From DATCYX01 sp037444705 (GTDB taxonomy: Bacteria; Chloroflexota; Anaerolineae; Anaerolineales; UBA4823): a stretch of 18,406 nucleotides of DNA. Location of the stretch: assembly GCA_037444705.1 (NCBI GenBank), contig JBBILY010000048.1, positions 1-18,406 of the forward strand, in the 5' to 3' direction. The notes under the pieces are model-generated. The model worked only from the letters and a program-made list of their open reading frames with translations, had not been told where the DNA came from and did no database searches. Made by a program: the position numbers and the translations under genes. Shown one piece after another: positions 1 to 8,189 of the stretch (positions are counted from its first letter, which is position 1; every line of letters starts with the position of its first letter).

Positions 1-1024
1 GGTTTATTATCTGCGTGGATATGGCTTTTTCCTTTCCCCTGCGATCATTGTCGGGGCTAATGACGAAGGTCTGTCTCTAGCAGAGCAACTATCCGACTGG
101 CGCACATCGGGCTTCCACATCCTCGGCTTTGTGGATAAGAAGATTCAGCCCGGCAAGATGGTGTACAGACACCTACGCTGCCTAGGGCCGGTGGACAATT
201 TGGACGAGATAGTACCTAAGTACCAGGTGGAGGAGATCATCCTGGCCTCCAGCGCCATCTCAGCCCGCGATCGCCTGCTCGAGATCTTCAAGCGCTATGG
301 GGTTAACAGCGGGGTCAACGTGCGTATGTCCTCCGGCTTATACGAGATCATCACCACCGGGCTGACGGTAAAAGATTTTGCCTATGTGCCCCTGGTGGGG
401 GTGAACCCAGTGCGCCTGACAGGGTTCGATCAGGTCTTGAAGATGACTCTGGACTATAGCCTGACTCTTTTCGGCCTGGTGCTGATCTTCCCCTTGCTGT
501 TGGCTATCGCCATCCTGGTCAAACTCGATTCCCCTGGCCCGCTGATCCACCGCCGCCGGGTAATGGGGATGAACGGTAAGCAGTTTGACGCCTATAAATT
601 CCGCACTATGTACGTGAATGGCGACCAAATCCTGGCTGCCCGTCCTGAACTTCAGGCGCAATTGGCGCAAAACCACAAACTCAAAGATGATCCCCGCGTC
701 ACCCGCATCGGCAAATGGCTGCGCAAGTTCAGCCTGGACGAATTGCCACAACTGTTCAACGTGCTCAAAGGTGAGATGTCGTTAGTGGGACCGCGCATGA
801 TCAGCCCGGCTGAACTGGATAAATATGATCGTTGGGATATGAACCTGCTCACTGTGCGCCCGGGTATCACCGGGATGTGGCAGGTGAGCGGGCGCTCAGA
901 TGTCTCCTATGAAGAGCGGGTGCGCCTGGATATGTATTACATCCGTAACTGGAGCATCTGGCTGGATATCCAAATCCTTCTGCAAACATTACCGGCAGTT
1001 ATTCGCGGCAAAGGCGCTTACTAG
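1..1024 (+). CDS. Polyprenyl-phosphate sugar-1-phosphate transferase (5' truncated)
   Basis: This membrane enzyme transfers a hexose-1-phosphate from a nucleotide sugar to polyprenyl phosphate, the first step of exopolysaccharide or O-antigen repeat-unit assembly. The reading frame is open from base 2, so the gene starts before the window; the GTG at 131 is an internal valine. The visible N-terminal part is a Rossmann-like nucleotide-binding domain (IIVGANDEG, then ILGFVDKK), as in the long exopolysaccharide glycosylphosphotransferases. A hydrophobic helix (GLVLIFPLLLAIAILVKL) follows, then the catalytic sugar-transferase domain with AYKFRTM, DDPRVTRIGKWLRKFSLDEL, PQLFNVLKGEMSLVGPR and RPGITGMWQVSGR. 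The C-terminus is the usual one for the family (DIQILLQTLPAVIRGKGAY). The next gene starts 11 nt downstream, so the two are probably co-transcribed. Family assignment is certain; the sugar transferred cannot be read from the sequence. Confidence 0.93.
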   Translation, partial: VYYLRGYGFFLSPAIIVGANDEGLSLAEQLSDWRTSGFHILGFVDKKIQPGKMVYRHLRCLGPVDNLDEIVPKYQVEEIILASSAISARDRLLEIFKRYGVNSGVNVRMSSGLYEIITTGLTVKDFAYVPLVGVNPVRLTGFDQVLKMTLDYSLTLFGLVLIFPLLLAIAILVKLDSPGPLIHRRRVMGMNGKQFDAYKFRTMYVNGDQILAARPELQAQLAQNHKLKDDPRVTRIGKWLRKFSLDELPQLFNVLKGEMSLVGPRMISPAELDKYDRWDMNLLTVRPGITGMWQVSGRSDVSYEERVRLDMYYIRNWSIWLDIQILLQTLPAVIRGKGAY

Positions 1025-1035
1025 AGGAGGCGCCC

Positions 1036-2208
1036 ATGAATGCCATTCGCCACTATATTAATCGTCTTCAGTTTACGCTGGATCGGCTGCCTGAATCCTT
1101 AATCGCTGAGGTGATTGAGATTCTGCATGAGGCGCGCCTCAATCAGCGTCAGATTTTCATCATGGGGAACGGTGGCAGCGCCTCCACCGCTTCGCACTTC
1201 GTTTGTGATCTCTCTAAGAACACACGCAAGGGTAACCTGCCCAACTACCGTGTCATCGGGCTGACGGATAACATGGCCATCTTCTCCGCCCTGGCCAACG
1301 ATGAAGGTTACGAAAACGTCTTTGCCCAGCAGTTGGTCAGTTTTGTCCAGCCAGGGGATATTGTCATCGCTATTTCGGCCAGCGGCAATTCCCCCAATGT
1401 GCTCAAAGCCGTGGAGGTGGCTAACCGCATGGGAGCGCTCACAATTGGCATGACCGGCTTTGACGGTGGCCGCTTGGGGGAGTTGGTGCAGATCAACTTG
1501 CATGTTCCCAGCGATTGCATCGAACAGGTAGAAGATATCCATTTGATGTTAGAGCATCTGATCTGCAAAACCCTGCGCGAGGCCGATGGTCAGACCTGGG
1601 ATGCGCGGGCGGCTCTGGCGCATGAGATCGCTACGGCACCCCTCGCGGCAGAGGGTTCTCTGCAGGCCGAGGAGGACGCCACCAATCAGGTGGCAGAGCG
1701 TGCTCGTCTTTCTATGGAACTGCTATTTAAGATCAACCACGTGCTAAGTGCTCAACCCCCAACGCGTGAACTCTTGGGGCGGGTGTTGCAATTGTGTATC
1801 GAGGGCTTTCAAGCCGCCAGTGGGAGTATCATGTTATTCGACGAACAGCGTCGGGTAAGTGAGGCCGCCCTGGCTTACGCGGGTCAGATTCATGCCCTGC
1901 CCACCCCCTACCTGGAAGAGGCCGCCCGCCGCGGATTGGCTGGGTGGGTGGTCGAAAATCGTCAGGCCGCCCTGGTGCCCAGCACGCGCCGCGACCCACG
2001 TTGGCTCCGTCGCGAATGGGACGAGGCTGAAAACCAATCCCGCTCTGCCATCAGCGTGCCACTGATCTACGCCGAACAGGTGGTGGGGGTGCTCACCCTG
2101 GTGCATTCCCAGCCCGATGGCTTCAATTACGACCATCTGGTGTTACTGACGGCAGTGGCAGTGTGCATTTCCCAGGCGTGTATGCAGGTTGCCGCTTCCC
2201 CTGTCTGA
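1036..2208 (+). CDS. GmhA-like SIS sugar-phosphate isomerase fused to a GAF domain
   Basis: Residues 1-185 form a SIS domain of the GmhA (sedoheptulose-7-phosphate isomerase) type, with GNGGSAS at 44-50, SASGNSPN at 114-121, GMTGFDGG at 138-145 and a late conserved His (H169 in EDIHLMLEH). After a linker of about 40 residues (E/A-rich), residues 225-385 look like a GAF domain (ASGSIMLFDE, RGLAGWVVENRQ, SAISVPLIYAEQVVGVLTL). GmhA proteins are normally about 190 residues, so this 390-residue protein is a fusion. Compared from memory with E. coli GmhA, the position of catalytic Glu65 appears to be Asp58, so sugar specificity may differ. The start at 1036 has a strong ribosome site (AGAGGAGG just upstream). 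The nearby gmhB-like gene supports a heptose-phosphate role. The GAF part may bind a small ligand and tune the isomerase; that is inference. A regulatory, non-catalytic SIS protein is the alternative. Confidence 0.85.
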   Translation: MNAIRHYINRLQFTLDRLPESLIAEVIEILHEARLNQRQIFIMGNGGSASTASHFVCDLSKNTRKGNLPNYRVIGLTDNMAIFSALANDEGYENVFAQQLVSFVQPGDIVIAISASGNSPNVLKAVEVANRMGALTIGMTGFDGGRLGELVQINLHVPSDCIEQVEDIHLMLEHLICKTLREADGQTWDARAALAHEIATAPLAAEGSLQAEEDATNQVAERARLSMELLFKINHVLSAQPPTRELLGRVLQLCIEGFQAASGSIMLFDEQRRVSEAALAYAGQIHALPTPYLEEAARRGLAGWVVENRQAALVPSTRRDPRWLRREWDEAENQSRSAISVPLIYAEQVVGVLTLVHSQPDGFNYDHLVLLTAVAVCISQACMQVAASPV

Positions 2209-2250
2209 GTGAGGTTGGAGTCCGCCTTGAGGTAGCGCCCTGGCCTCGCT

Positions 2251-2805
2251 TCAGGGGTCAACCCTGACCAGGTCAGCCAGCGCCTCCATCAGGGTGTTGT
2301 ACGTTAAGAAAGGTTTCAGGCCATAGGGCAGAGGCAGGCGTTCCTGCTCCCAGCCACGGCCGGTGCGCACCAGGACGGTTTGGGATACCCCAGCCGCCTG
2401 GGCTGCTTGCAGATCACTGAGAGCATCGCCAATCATGATGGAACGGCTCAGGTCCAGGTTAAGAGCCTGGGCTGCCTGCAACAACAGGCCAGGCTTGGGT
2501 TTGCGGCAGGAACAGTGATCTTGCGGAGCGTGAGGGCACATAAATACCCCGTCAATGCGCCCCCCCGCTTGTTCAATGGCAGCCACCAGCCTCTGGTTTA
2601 TCATCACGGCTGCCTCCAGAGACATCAAACCACGCCCTACGGCAGATTGATTGGTAACGATGACGAGACGATATGGACTGGTTTTAACCCTGACCAGGGC
2701 TTGTAACGCTTGCGGATAGATAATCACATCCGACCAGGCGCGCACATAAGCAGGCCGATTTTCGATGATGACCCCATCTCGATCCAGGAAAATGGCTGGC
2801 TCCAC
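2251..2805 (-). CDS. gmhB: D-glycero-D-manno-heptose-1,7-bisphosphate 7-phosphatase, HAD family
   Basis: This cytoplasmic HAD phosphatase removes the 7-phosphate from heptose 1,7-bisphosphate on the route to nucleotide-activated heptose. At 184 residues it has normal GmhB length. Visible motifs are FLDRDGVI (nucleophile D8, acid/base D10), VTNQSAVGRG at 50-59 (motif II Thr51), a zinc-binding loop with C90, H92, C98 and C100, RKPKPG (motif III lysine) and MIGDALSD (motif IV, D127 and D131). The zinc loop separates GmhB from the histidinol-phosphatase relatives only in part, so histidinol phosphatase or another sugar phosphatase remains possible. The start is a GTG only 7 nt from a TATAAT, with no ribosome site, suggesting a leaderless transcript. 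It converges with the SIS-GAF gene (42 nt gap) and diverges from the radical SAM gene. Confidence 0.87.
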   Translation of the reverse strand: MEPAIFLDRDGVIIENRPAYVRAWSDVIIYPQALQALVRVKTSPYRLVIVTNQSAVGRGLMSLEAAVMINQRLVAAIEQAGGRIDGVFMCPHAPQDHCSCRKPKPGLLLQAAQALNLDLSRSIMIGDALSDLQAAQAAGVSQTVLVRTGRGWEQERLPLPYGLKPFLTYNTLMEALADLVRVDP

Positions 2806-2812
2806 GGCGGTA

Positions 2813-2818
2813 ATTATA
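2813..2818 (-). promoter_or_regulatory. -10 box of the gmhB promoter (near-leaderless)
   Basis: On the minus strand a perfect TATAAT is followed by 7 nt (TACCGCC) and the GTG start at 2805. Transcription starting about 7 nt after the box would begin at or next to the start codon. The -35 region is poor (TATTTT at 17 bp spacing). The hexamer is exact, but its use is inferred. Confidence 0.5.
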
Positions 2819-2834
2819 CCCCTGGAGGATGGGG

Positions 2835-2840
2835 TAAAAT
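2835..2840 (+). promoter_or_regulatory. Tentative -10 box for the radical SAM gene
   Basis: TAAAAT lies 31 nt upstream of the chosen ATG at 2872, in the short divergent intergenic region. No convincing -35 is seen at 17 bp (AATTAT). It would give a leader of about 25 nt that contains the AAAGGAG ribosome site. The assignment is weak. Confidence 0.33.
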
Positions 2841-2871
2841 AAGGTCACAGAGGTCTAAAGGAGCGACTACG

Positions 2872-4572
2872 ATGAGCATCCCTGAAGATAGTTTGAAAGA
2901 AAACCTGGGCACGCGCCGCATCCCCCCATTGCGTATGGCCCAGTTCCCTAACGCTGAGGAGATTGTGCGCCATGGCTTGTTGAGCGCCAGGCGCTCCTCA
3001 GAAGCAGTGGACATCTTACTGGTAAATCCCCCCACCCCGGATGGAGGCTATTGGATTCGCACGCAACACCGCGTGGGTCGGCGCACCCGCGAGAATATGG
3101 TCTGGCCGCAGGTCTCCCTGGCGCAGATGGCAGCCCTGCTCCATCCGACCTATAAGGTGGCGATCATTGATGCTAACGCCGAGCGCATGTCCTGGCCTGA
3201 GTTCACCCAATGGTTAGACCGTTATCAACCCAAGTATTATATGACCCAGGTCACGGCCCCCACCCTGGAAAACGACATGTATGGCTGTTTTCTGGCCCAT
3301 GCCCGCGGAGCCAAGACCATCGCCTTCGGCACTCACGTCACTCCGATCCCGCGTGAGACCATGCGCCCCTACCCGGCATTGGACTATGTACTGGTGGGCG
3401 AACCCGATCTGACCATCCGCGATCTGTTGGACCACCTGGAAGGTAAGGTGGATCAGCGGCCCGATAACATCCGCCTCCTTTTCGAAAAGCACGACCCCCT
3501 CTATCAGCCTTCATTTTATGAAGATGGCAGCCCCAACCTGCATGGCATTAAAGGCCTGGCCTGGCGCAAAGGCGATGAAATTGTGATTAATCCCCCGCGC
3601 CCCTTTATCCAGAATCTGGACGACTTGCCCATCCCCTTGCATGAATTGCTGCCCCTGCAAGAATACCGTATGCCGCTGATCAAGGGGCCCTTCACCTTCA
3701 TTGTCACCAGCCGCGGTTGCCCGGCGGGCTGCACGTATTGCATTAAGCATGTCAATTATCAATACACCACCCGCCTGCGCTCGCCAAAGTTAATCATGGA
3801 AGAATTGTGGCAACTGAAGAAGTTGGGCATTAACAACATCCACATGTACGCCGATTTGTTCACTGTCAGCCGCGACCAGGTGATGGATTTATGTGAGCGG
3901 ATGATCAACGAGAAGATTAATATCCGCTGGACGTGCAATAGCCGTGTGGACTATGTGGATGAAGAAATGTTGCGCATGATGGGCAGGGCAGGTAACTGGC
4001 TGATCTCTTGGGGCATCGAGAGCGGAAACGAGCAAATTTTAAAGCATGCTCGCAAGGGCGCCTATCCCGATAAGGCTGAGCGGGCATTGCGTTGGGCCAG
4101 GGCAGCCGGAATCAAGAATTGGGGCTACTTCATTATCGGTTTGCCAGGTGAGACCGAAGAGACCATCCGCCAAACGATTGACTTCGCCAAGCGTCTGCCG
4201 CTGGACATCGCCTTATTCCATGTAGCCGCCCCCTATCCGGGGACGCCATTTTTCTTCGAAGTCGTGGAAAACGGCTGGTTCCGCCCTGGCACGCGTTGGG
4301 AGCAGGTGGATATGGACAAAGGCACGGTGCTGGATTATCCGAACCTGCCCGCCGAACGCCTGCTCTACTGGCAGCGACGGGCTTTTCGCGAGTGGGCTTT
4401 TCGCCCTGGACCGATGATGACCTATCTGAAGATGTTACTCTCCGATTGGTCCACCGTGAAATCAGCCCTTAGCGTTGGTTTTCAACACCTGATCTGGGCT
4501 TCTGCCGATTCGGGCCTGCCCATCGTCTCTCGCTGGTCTTCCCAGGCAGGGATGTCCATGGGCGGGGAGTAA
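2872..4572 (+). CDS. Radical SAM protein with N-terminal B12-binding-like domain
   Basis: The protein has 566 residues from the ATG at 2872, chosen because AAAGGAG lies just upstream (about 2858-2864). The frame stays open upstream to 2710, but that part overlaps the divergent gmhB gene. Residues 47-190 form a Rossmann-like cobalamin-binding-type domain (ILLVNPPTPDGGYW, VSLAQMAALL, VAIIDANAE, YVLVGEPD), though I do not see the classic DxHxxG cobalamin-ligating signature. Residues 278-500 form the radical SAM barrel, with the 4Fe-4S/SAM motif SRGCPAGCTYC (C283, C287, C290). Further support comes from SWGIESGNEQILKHARKG and YFIIGLPGETEETI. It belongs to the BchE-like group that carries out methylations, cyclisations and other radical chemistry. 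The substrate is unknown. Its position between heptose genes and a polymerase suggests glycan or lipid-carrier modification, but this is inference. Confidence 0.85.
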   Translation: MSIPEDSLKENLGTRRIPPLRMAQFPNAEEIVRHGLLSARRSSEAVDILLVNPPTPDGGYWIRTQHRVGRRTRENMVWPQVSLAQMAALLHPTYKVAIIDANAERMSWPEFTQWLDRYQPKYYMTQVTAPTLENDMYGCFLAHARGAKTIAFGTHVTPIPRETMRPYPALDYVLVGEPDLTIRDLLDHLEGKVDQRPDNIRLLFEKHDPLYQPSFYEDGSPNLHGIKGLAWRKGDEIVINPPRPFIQNLDDLPIPLHELLPLQEYRMPLIKGPFTFIVTSRGCPAGCTYCIKHVNYQYTTRLRSPKLIMEELWQLKKLGINNIHMYADLFTVSRDQVMDLCERMINEKINIRWTCNSRVDYVDEEMLRMMGRAGNWLISWGIESGNEQILKHARKGAYPDKAERALRWARAAGIKNWGYFIIGLPGETEETIRQTIDFAKRLPLDIALFHVAAPYPGTPFFFEVVENGWFRPGTRWEQVDMDKGTVLDYPNLPAERLLYWQRRAFREWAFRPGPMMTYLKMLLSDWSTVKSALSVGFQHLIWASADSGLPIVSRWSSQAGMSMGGE

Positions 4573-4578
4573 GAGCAT

Positions 4579-6378
4579 GTGAGATGGGGGGATGGCAATG
4601 ACCGCTGGCGCGCCCTTGCCGAGTTAGGCCTGGCAGCAGGAGGCGCTTTAGCCTGTTGGCTTTGGCCACAGGCGGGGGGTTGGCCCTTACTGGCAGGTTT
4701 ATTACCCTGGCTGGTGCGTCTGGCTGGCCGCCATTTTCCTTTTCAACGCACGTCTTTGGACGCCCCTTTGGGGATGTTCCTCGCCTCCGCTTTAGTGGGG
4801 GTATGGGCAACCTATGATCGCCCAGGGGGGTGGACTAAGTTTTGGTTGATAGCGGGCGGGGTGCTGGTGTTTTATGCCCTGGTGCGGCAGGCGCGAGAGC
4901 ATCTGCCTCTGGTGGGCGCGCTGCTTGGGCTTTGTGCCTCGGTTATTGCCCTCTACTTCCTCCTCACCCAAGATTGGACAACCTACCCAGCCGATCTGGA
5001 AGTCCTCAACCGTTTTGGAACCTGGTGGATGAAGGTTCGCCCCAATCTTAGCGGGGCAGCGCTCCATCCCAACATCGCCGCCGGGCTTATGGCTTTCTTC
5101 ACCCCCTTTGGGGTGGCAACGCTGTTATTCGCCTTTCGAGGCAAGCGCCCGTGGATGGGTTGGTATTCCACTCTGACTCTGAGCCTGAGCCTCACTGGCC
5201 TGGTGATGAGCAGTTCGCGGGCAGCCTGGTTCGCCCTGACAATCGCCCTCGTTCTGTGGGGGATATGGACGTCGAGCAGGAAGTTATCGCCGCCACGAGG
5301 GGGGCTGGCGCGCCTATGGATATCCCTGGCGATACTGCTGTTCATTGGGAGCACACTCTTGTGGCGTTCTCCAGGGCTGGTTTTGGCAGGGCTGAACCTG
5401 CTACCTGGCTCACATAGCGCCACCAGCCGCCTGGAGATCTTCCGGGATGGCTTCAGGCTGGTTAGAGATTTCGCCTTCACCGGAGGTGGCCTTCAGTCCT
5501 TTCCGGGTTTATATGCCCATTATATGCGCGTGATTCGCGTCTTTCTCTTTGGCTATGCTCACAATCTGTTCCTGGATATGGCCATCGAGCAGGGGCTGCT
5601 GGGACTGGGAGCCTGGATAACCTTGCTTTCAGCCAGTGGCTGGATGCTACTCAAGAACAGAGACGAGAGGCTATGGAGCGGAGCAACGCTCAGCAGCCTG
5701 ATTGTGCTGATTTTGCATGGTCTGGCAGATGACCCTCTTTACGCTCAGCGCGGGACACCCTTTCTCTTTTTGATCCCGGCTTTAGCGCTCACCCTATCCG
5801 ATTCACAAAAGGCAGGCGGCTCAGCCCCGCCGCTATCCATCCGTAAACCCTGGCTGGTATGGGCAGGCGTGAGCCTGGGGCTATCAGGGACATTCTTGAT
5901 GGTTATCACCCGTGGCCGCTGGCTCTCTGCCTGGGAGGCAAACCTGGGAGCGGTTTACATGGCACGCGTTGAGTTGCGCGGCTTTCCCCAGGAAGGGTGG
6001 GATGAAACCAACCGATTGCCTGAACTAAAATCAGCGCGACGCCTCCTGGAGGGCGCTCTTGAGAGAGACGCGAACAACATCACCGCCTTATATCGCCTGG
6101 GCTCCATCGCCATGGAGCAAGGAGATTTCACCAGCGCCCGCACACTCCTGGAGGGGGCCTACACCTTCGATGCGGGCCATCGTGGCGTGCGCAAGAGGCT
6201 CGGATATGTCTACGCCTGGAATGGGGATCTCGAGCAGGCGGCACAAATGCTGGTTTCTATTCCCGAAGCAGGCCAGGAATTAGAGGTGTACGCCTGGTGG
6301 TGGCAAACCCAGGGGCGCGAGGATCTGTCCACCTTTGCCAGGCAGACGTTAAATATTTTGACATCCGCTTCCCCTTAG
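4579..6378 (+). CDS. O-antigen ligase/polymerase (Wzy_C) membrane protein with C-terminal TPR repeats
   Basis: This integral membrane protein of 599 residues has about ten hydrophobic segments between residues 15 and 445. The ligase/polymerase signature is present: SSSRAAW at 211-217, RLEIFRDGFRLV at 284-295, TGGGLQSFPGLY at 301-312 and YAHNLFLD at 326-333 followed by EQGLLGLGAW. Such enzymes polymerise undecaprenyl-linked repeat units or ligate the polymer to an acceptor on the outer face of the membrane. Residues 480-590 hold TPR-like helices (ALYRLGSIAMEQGDFTSARTL, then LGYVYAWNGDLEQAAQML), a common extra module in this family outside Proteobacteria. The GTG start is 6 nt after the radical SAM stop, with GGGGAG overlapping that stop, so translation is probably coupled. 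Whether it acts as polymerase or ligase cannot be told from sequence. Confidence 0.85.
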   Translation: MRWGDGNDRWRALAELGLAAGGALACWLWPQAGGWPLLAGLLPWLVRLAGRHFPFQRTSLDAPLGMFLASALVGVWATYDRPGGWTKFWLIAGGVLVFYALVRQAREHLPLVGALLGLCASVIALYFLLTQDWTTYPADLEVLNRFGTWWMKVRPNLSGAALHPNIAAGLMAFFTPFGVATLLFAFRGKRPWMGWYSTLTLSLSLTGLVMSSSRAAWFALTIALVLWGIWTSSRKLSPPRGGLARLWISLAILLFIGSTLLWRSPGLVLAGLNLLPGSHSATSRLEIFRDGFRLVRDFAFTGGGLQSFPGLYAHYMRVIRVFLFGYAHNLFLDMAIEQGLLGLGAWITLLSASGWMLLKNRDERLWSGATLSSLIVLILHGLADDPLYAQRGTPFLFLIPALALTLSDSQKAGGSAPPLSIRKPWLVWAGVSLGLSGTFLMVITRGRWLSAWEANLGAVYMARVELRGFPQEGWDETNRLPELKSARRLLEGALERDANNITALYRLGSIAMEQGDFTSARTLLEGAYTFDAGHRGVRKRLGYVYAWNGDLEQAAQMLVSIPEAGQELEVYAWWWQTQGREDLSTFARQTLNILTSASP

Positions 6379-6543
6379 GCTCTGCTCGATCTGACTGCTC
6401 GAATCCAGAATTAGGGAACTATTATCAAAGTCAATTCGTCTCATTAATATCCAGGAGGCAGGTTAGAGAAGTTCAATCAACCCAGACGCCCTACCTCGAG
6501 TTGTTATGCTTAAAAAGGGGCGTTTCGTGGTCTATGCCTTCTA

Positions 6544-6552
6544 TGGTAGAAT
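6544..6552 (+). promoter_or_regulatory. Extended -10 promoter element for the Yip1-like gene
   Basis: TGGTAGAAT is an extended -10 (TG-n-TAGAAT) with a weak -35 (TTTCGT near 6523). It would start transcription near 6559, about 48 nt before the ATG at 6607. The rest of the 228 nt gap 6379-6606 shows no gene, tRNA or clear terminator. Confidence 0.4.
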
Positions 6553-6606
6553 GCAACAATGAATAACTGAGTTGTTTTCTTATAGCCACCACTTGAGCAA
6601 AGGTCT

Positions 6607-7383
6607 ATGAGCGAAATCGAATTGATCCAAACAGAAACCCCGCGTCGCTTCCAGTTTGGCTGGGTATCAGCGGTGCTCTTGCGACCTCGGGCTGCGCTGA
6701 ATCGCATTGCCACTCAGGAAAGCGGTGTATGGCTGACGCCCATGCTGATCCTGACCCTGAGCACCCTCATCCGTGTCCTGGCCAGTGGTTGGGTGAAGCG
6801 CACTTATGGCATGGGCGAAATCTCTCTACCGCCCGACTTTCAGTATTACTCCCCCGAGATGCAAGCGCAATTTATGCAAGCCATGCAGGCCACACAAAGC
6901 CCGGTGTTTATCTATATCTTCCCCGCCATCACAGGCTTACTGGGCGTGTGGCTAGGCTGGTTGCTGGTAGGGGGCCTCATCCACCTGGTGCTAACCCTGT
7001 TCGGTGGGCGCGGCAGCACTGGCTCGGCCATGAATCTGGTCGCCTGGGCTGGCTTGCCCTTTGCCCTGCGCGACCTGGTGCGGACGGCCGCTGTATTGTT
7101 TAGCCATCAGTTGATTCAAAAGCCGGGCCTGGCCGGTTTCGCCCCGGCTGAAGCCTCCGGTTTTATTGCTTATCTGTCGGCCTGGTTGCCCCTGATCGAT
7201 CTCTACCTTTTCTGGCATATCCTCCTGTTAATTACAGGTGTGCGCTCCAGCGGTCGCGTTTCAACTGCCAGGGCTGTGGGCAGTGTGCTCATCACCCTGA
7301 GCGTGGTGCTGGCGCTCCAGGCTTTAATCAGTTATCTGGGTGGCCGCTTGGGCAGCCTTACCATTATCCGTCCTTTCTTTTAG
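6607..7383 (+). CDS. Yip1-family integral membrane protein
   Basis: The protein has 258 residues. A short cytoplasmic N-terminus contains the FGWVSAVLLRPRAALNRIA pattern, typical of bacterial Yip1-domain (YIP1/DUF1282-like) proteins, in which a PxxxFxxI-type stretch precedes the first helix. About five membrane segments follow (near residues 38-60, 97-135, 142-168, 185-213 and 224-248). GLLGVWLGWLLVGGLIHLVLT and MNLVAWAGLPFALRDLVR match the family's second and third helices. No catalytic residues are known or seen. An AAAGG sequence lies close to the start codon. It sits 106 nt upstream of an ABC transporter operon and may be co-expressed with it. Its role is unknown; bacterial Yip1 proteins are often found beside ABC and signal-transduction genes. 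Confidence 0.75.
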   Translation: MSEIELIQTETPRRFQFGWVSAVLLRPRAALNRIATQESGVWLTPMLILTLSTLIRVLASGWVKRTYGMGEISLPPDFQYYSPEMQAQFMQAMQATQSPVFIYIFPAITGLLGVWLGWLLVGGLIHLVLTLFGGRGSTGSAMNLVAWAGLPFALRDLVRTAAVLFSHQLIQKPGLAGFAPAEASGFIAYLSAWLPLIDLYLFWHILLLITGVRSSGRVSTARAVGSVLITLSVVLALQALISYLGGRLGSLTIIRPFF

Positions 7384-7489
7384 CGCCACGTAAACAGGAA
7401 ACGATAAAGGCTGATTCTCAATGCAGCGCCGATTGCGCAGCAGAAATCGAGACCGCTAAAGCCCTTTACATCAGGGCAAAATATCTGTA

Positions 7490-8170
7490 ATGAACGAGGT
7501 TTTAATTCGCGTCTCCGCTTTACGCAAAATCTACCCCATGGGTCGGGTGGCGGTGAAAGCCCTGGATGGGGTGGACCTGGACATTCCAAACAATACCTTT
7601 CTGGCCGTAATGGGCCCCTCGGGATCAGGTAAAAGCACCTTGCTGCACCTCCTGGGTGGACTGGACCGTCCTACATCAGGGCACATTGAGGTGAATGGAC
7701 AAAGCCTGGAAACACTGGATGAAAACGCCCTAGCCGTTTTTCGCCGCCGAACGGTGGGCTTTGTCTTTCAGTCCTTCAACCTTGTGCCCACGATGACCGC
7801 CCTGGAGAACGTGGCTTTTCCCATGCGCTTTGCCCGCGTCTCCCGCAGGGAACGCAAACGCAGGGCCTTAGAGTTATTGCAACAGGTGGGTCTGGGCGAC
7901 CGCGCCGGGCATCGCCCAACTGAACTCTCTGGTGGCGAGCAACAGCGCGTGGCTATTGCGCGCGCCCTGGTCAACGATCCACAACTCATCCTGGCCGATG
8001 AGCCCACAGGCAACCTGGACACTGCCAGTGGGATGGGCATCATGCATCTCCTTCAGACACTGCATAGCCAGGGACGTACGGTGGTGGTGGTCACCCATGA
8101 CGCCCGCATTGCCCAGATGGCAACCCGCGTAGTGCACTTGCTGGATGGTCGCATCGTCAACGGAACTTAA
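7490..8170 (+). CDS. ABC transporter ATP-binding protein, MacB/LolD type
   Basis: This 226-residue ATPase carries all expected motifs: Walker A GPSGSGKST at 42-50, Q-loop Gln94 (FVFQSFNLVP), signature LSGGEQQRVAIARAL from 146, Walker B LILADEPTGNLDT and switch His203 (VVVTHD). The FQSFNL and ADEPTGNLD strings mark the MacB/LolD/FtsE branch, which powers FtsX-type permeases that act mechanically on extracytoplasmic or membrane-embedded substrates and do not move solutes through a channel. The cognate permease is two genes downstream (10001-11341). No good ribosome site precedes the ATG (only AGGGC 13 nt upstream). The start is nevertheless supported by the family-typical N-terminus (IRVSALRKIYPMG). 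It probably forms an operon with the next two genes (gaps of 19 and 59 nt). Confidence 0.93.
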   Translation: MNEVLIRVSALRKIYPMGRVAVKALDGVDLDIPNNTFLAVMGPSGSGKSTLLHLLGGLDRPTSGHIEVNGQSLETLDENALAVFRRRTVGFVFQSFNLVPTMTALENVAFPMRFARVSRRERKRRALELLQQVGLGDRAGHRPTELSGGEQQRVAIARALVNDPQLILADEPTGNLDTASGMGIMHLLQTLHSQGRTVVVVTHDARIAQMATRVVHLLDGRIVNGT

Positions 8171-8189
8171 TACTTTGTGAGGGAATGAC

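Noticed and set aside
2209..2250. Terminator between the convergent SIS-GAF and gmhB genes
   Set aside because: Only weak, short GAGG/CCTC pairing was found and there is no T-run on either side.
2710..2871. Upstream in-frame extension of the radical SAM gene
   Set aside because: It overlaps the divergent gmhB coding region and its promoter. The ATG at 2872 has a good ribosome site.
6385..6415. T-loop-like TGCTCGAATCC suggesting a tRNA
   Set aside because: There is no matching acceptor stem, anticodon arm or GG-TTCGA context around it.
6297..6566. Open frame overlapping the end of the ligase gene and the following gap
   Set aside because: It has no family resemblance or ribosome site, and most of it lies out of frame inside the ligase or the promoter region.
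7384..7489. Promoter for the ABC operon (TTTACA at 7465 and AAATAT at 7479)
   Set aside because: The spacing between the hexamers is wrong and no other convincing pair was found. Read-through from the Yip1 promoter is equally likely.
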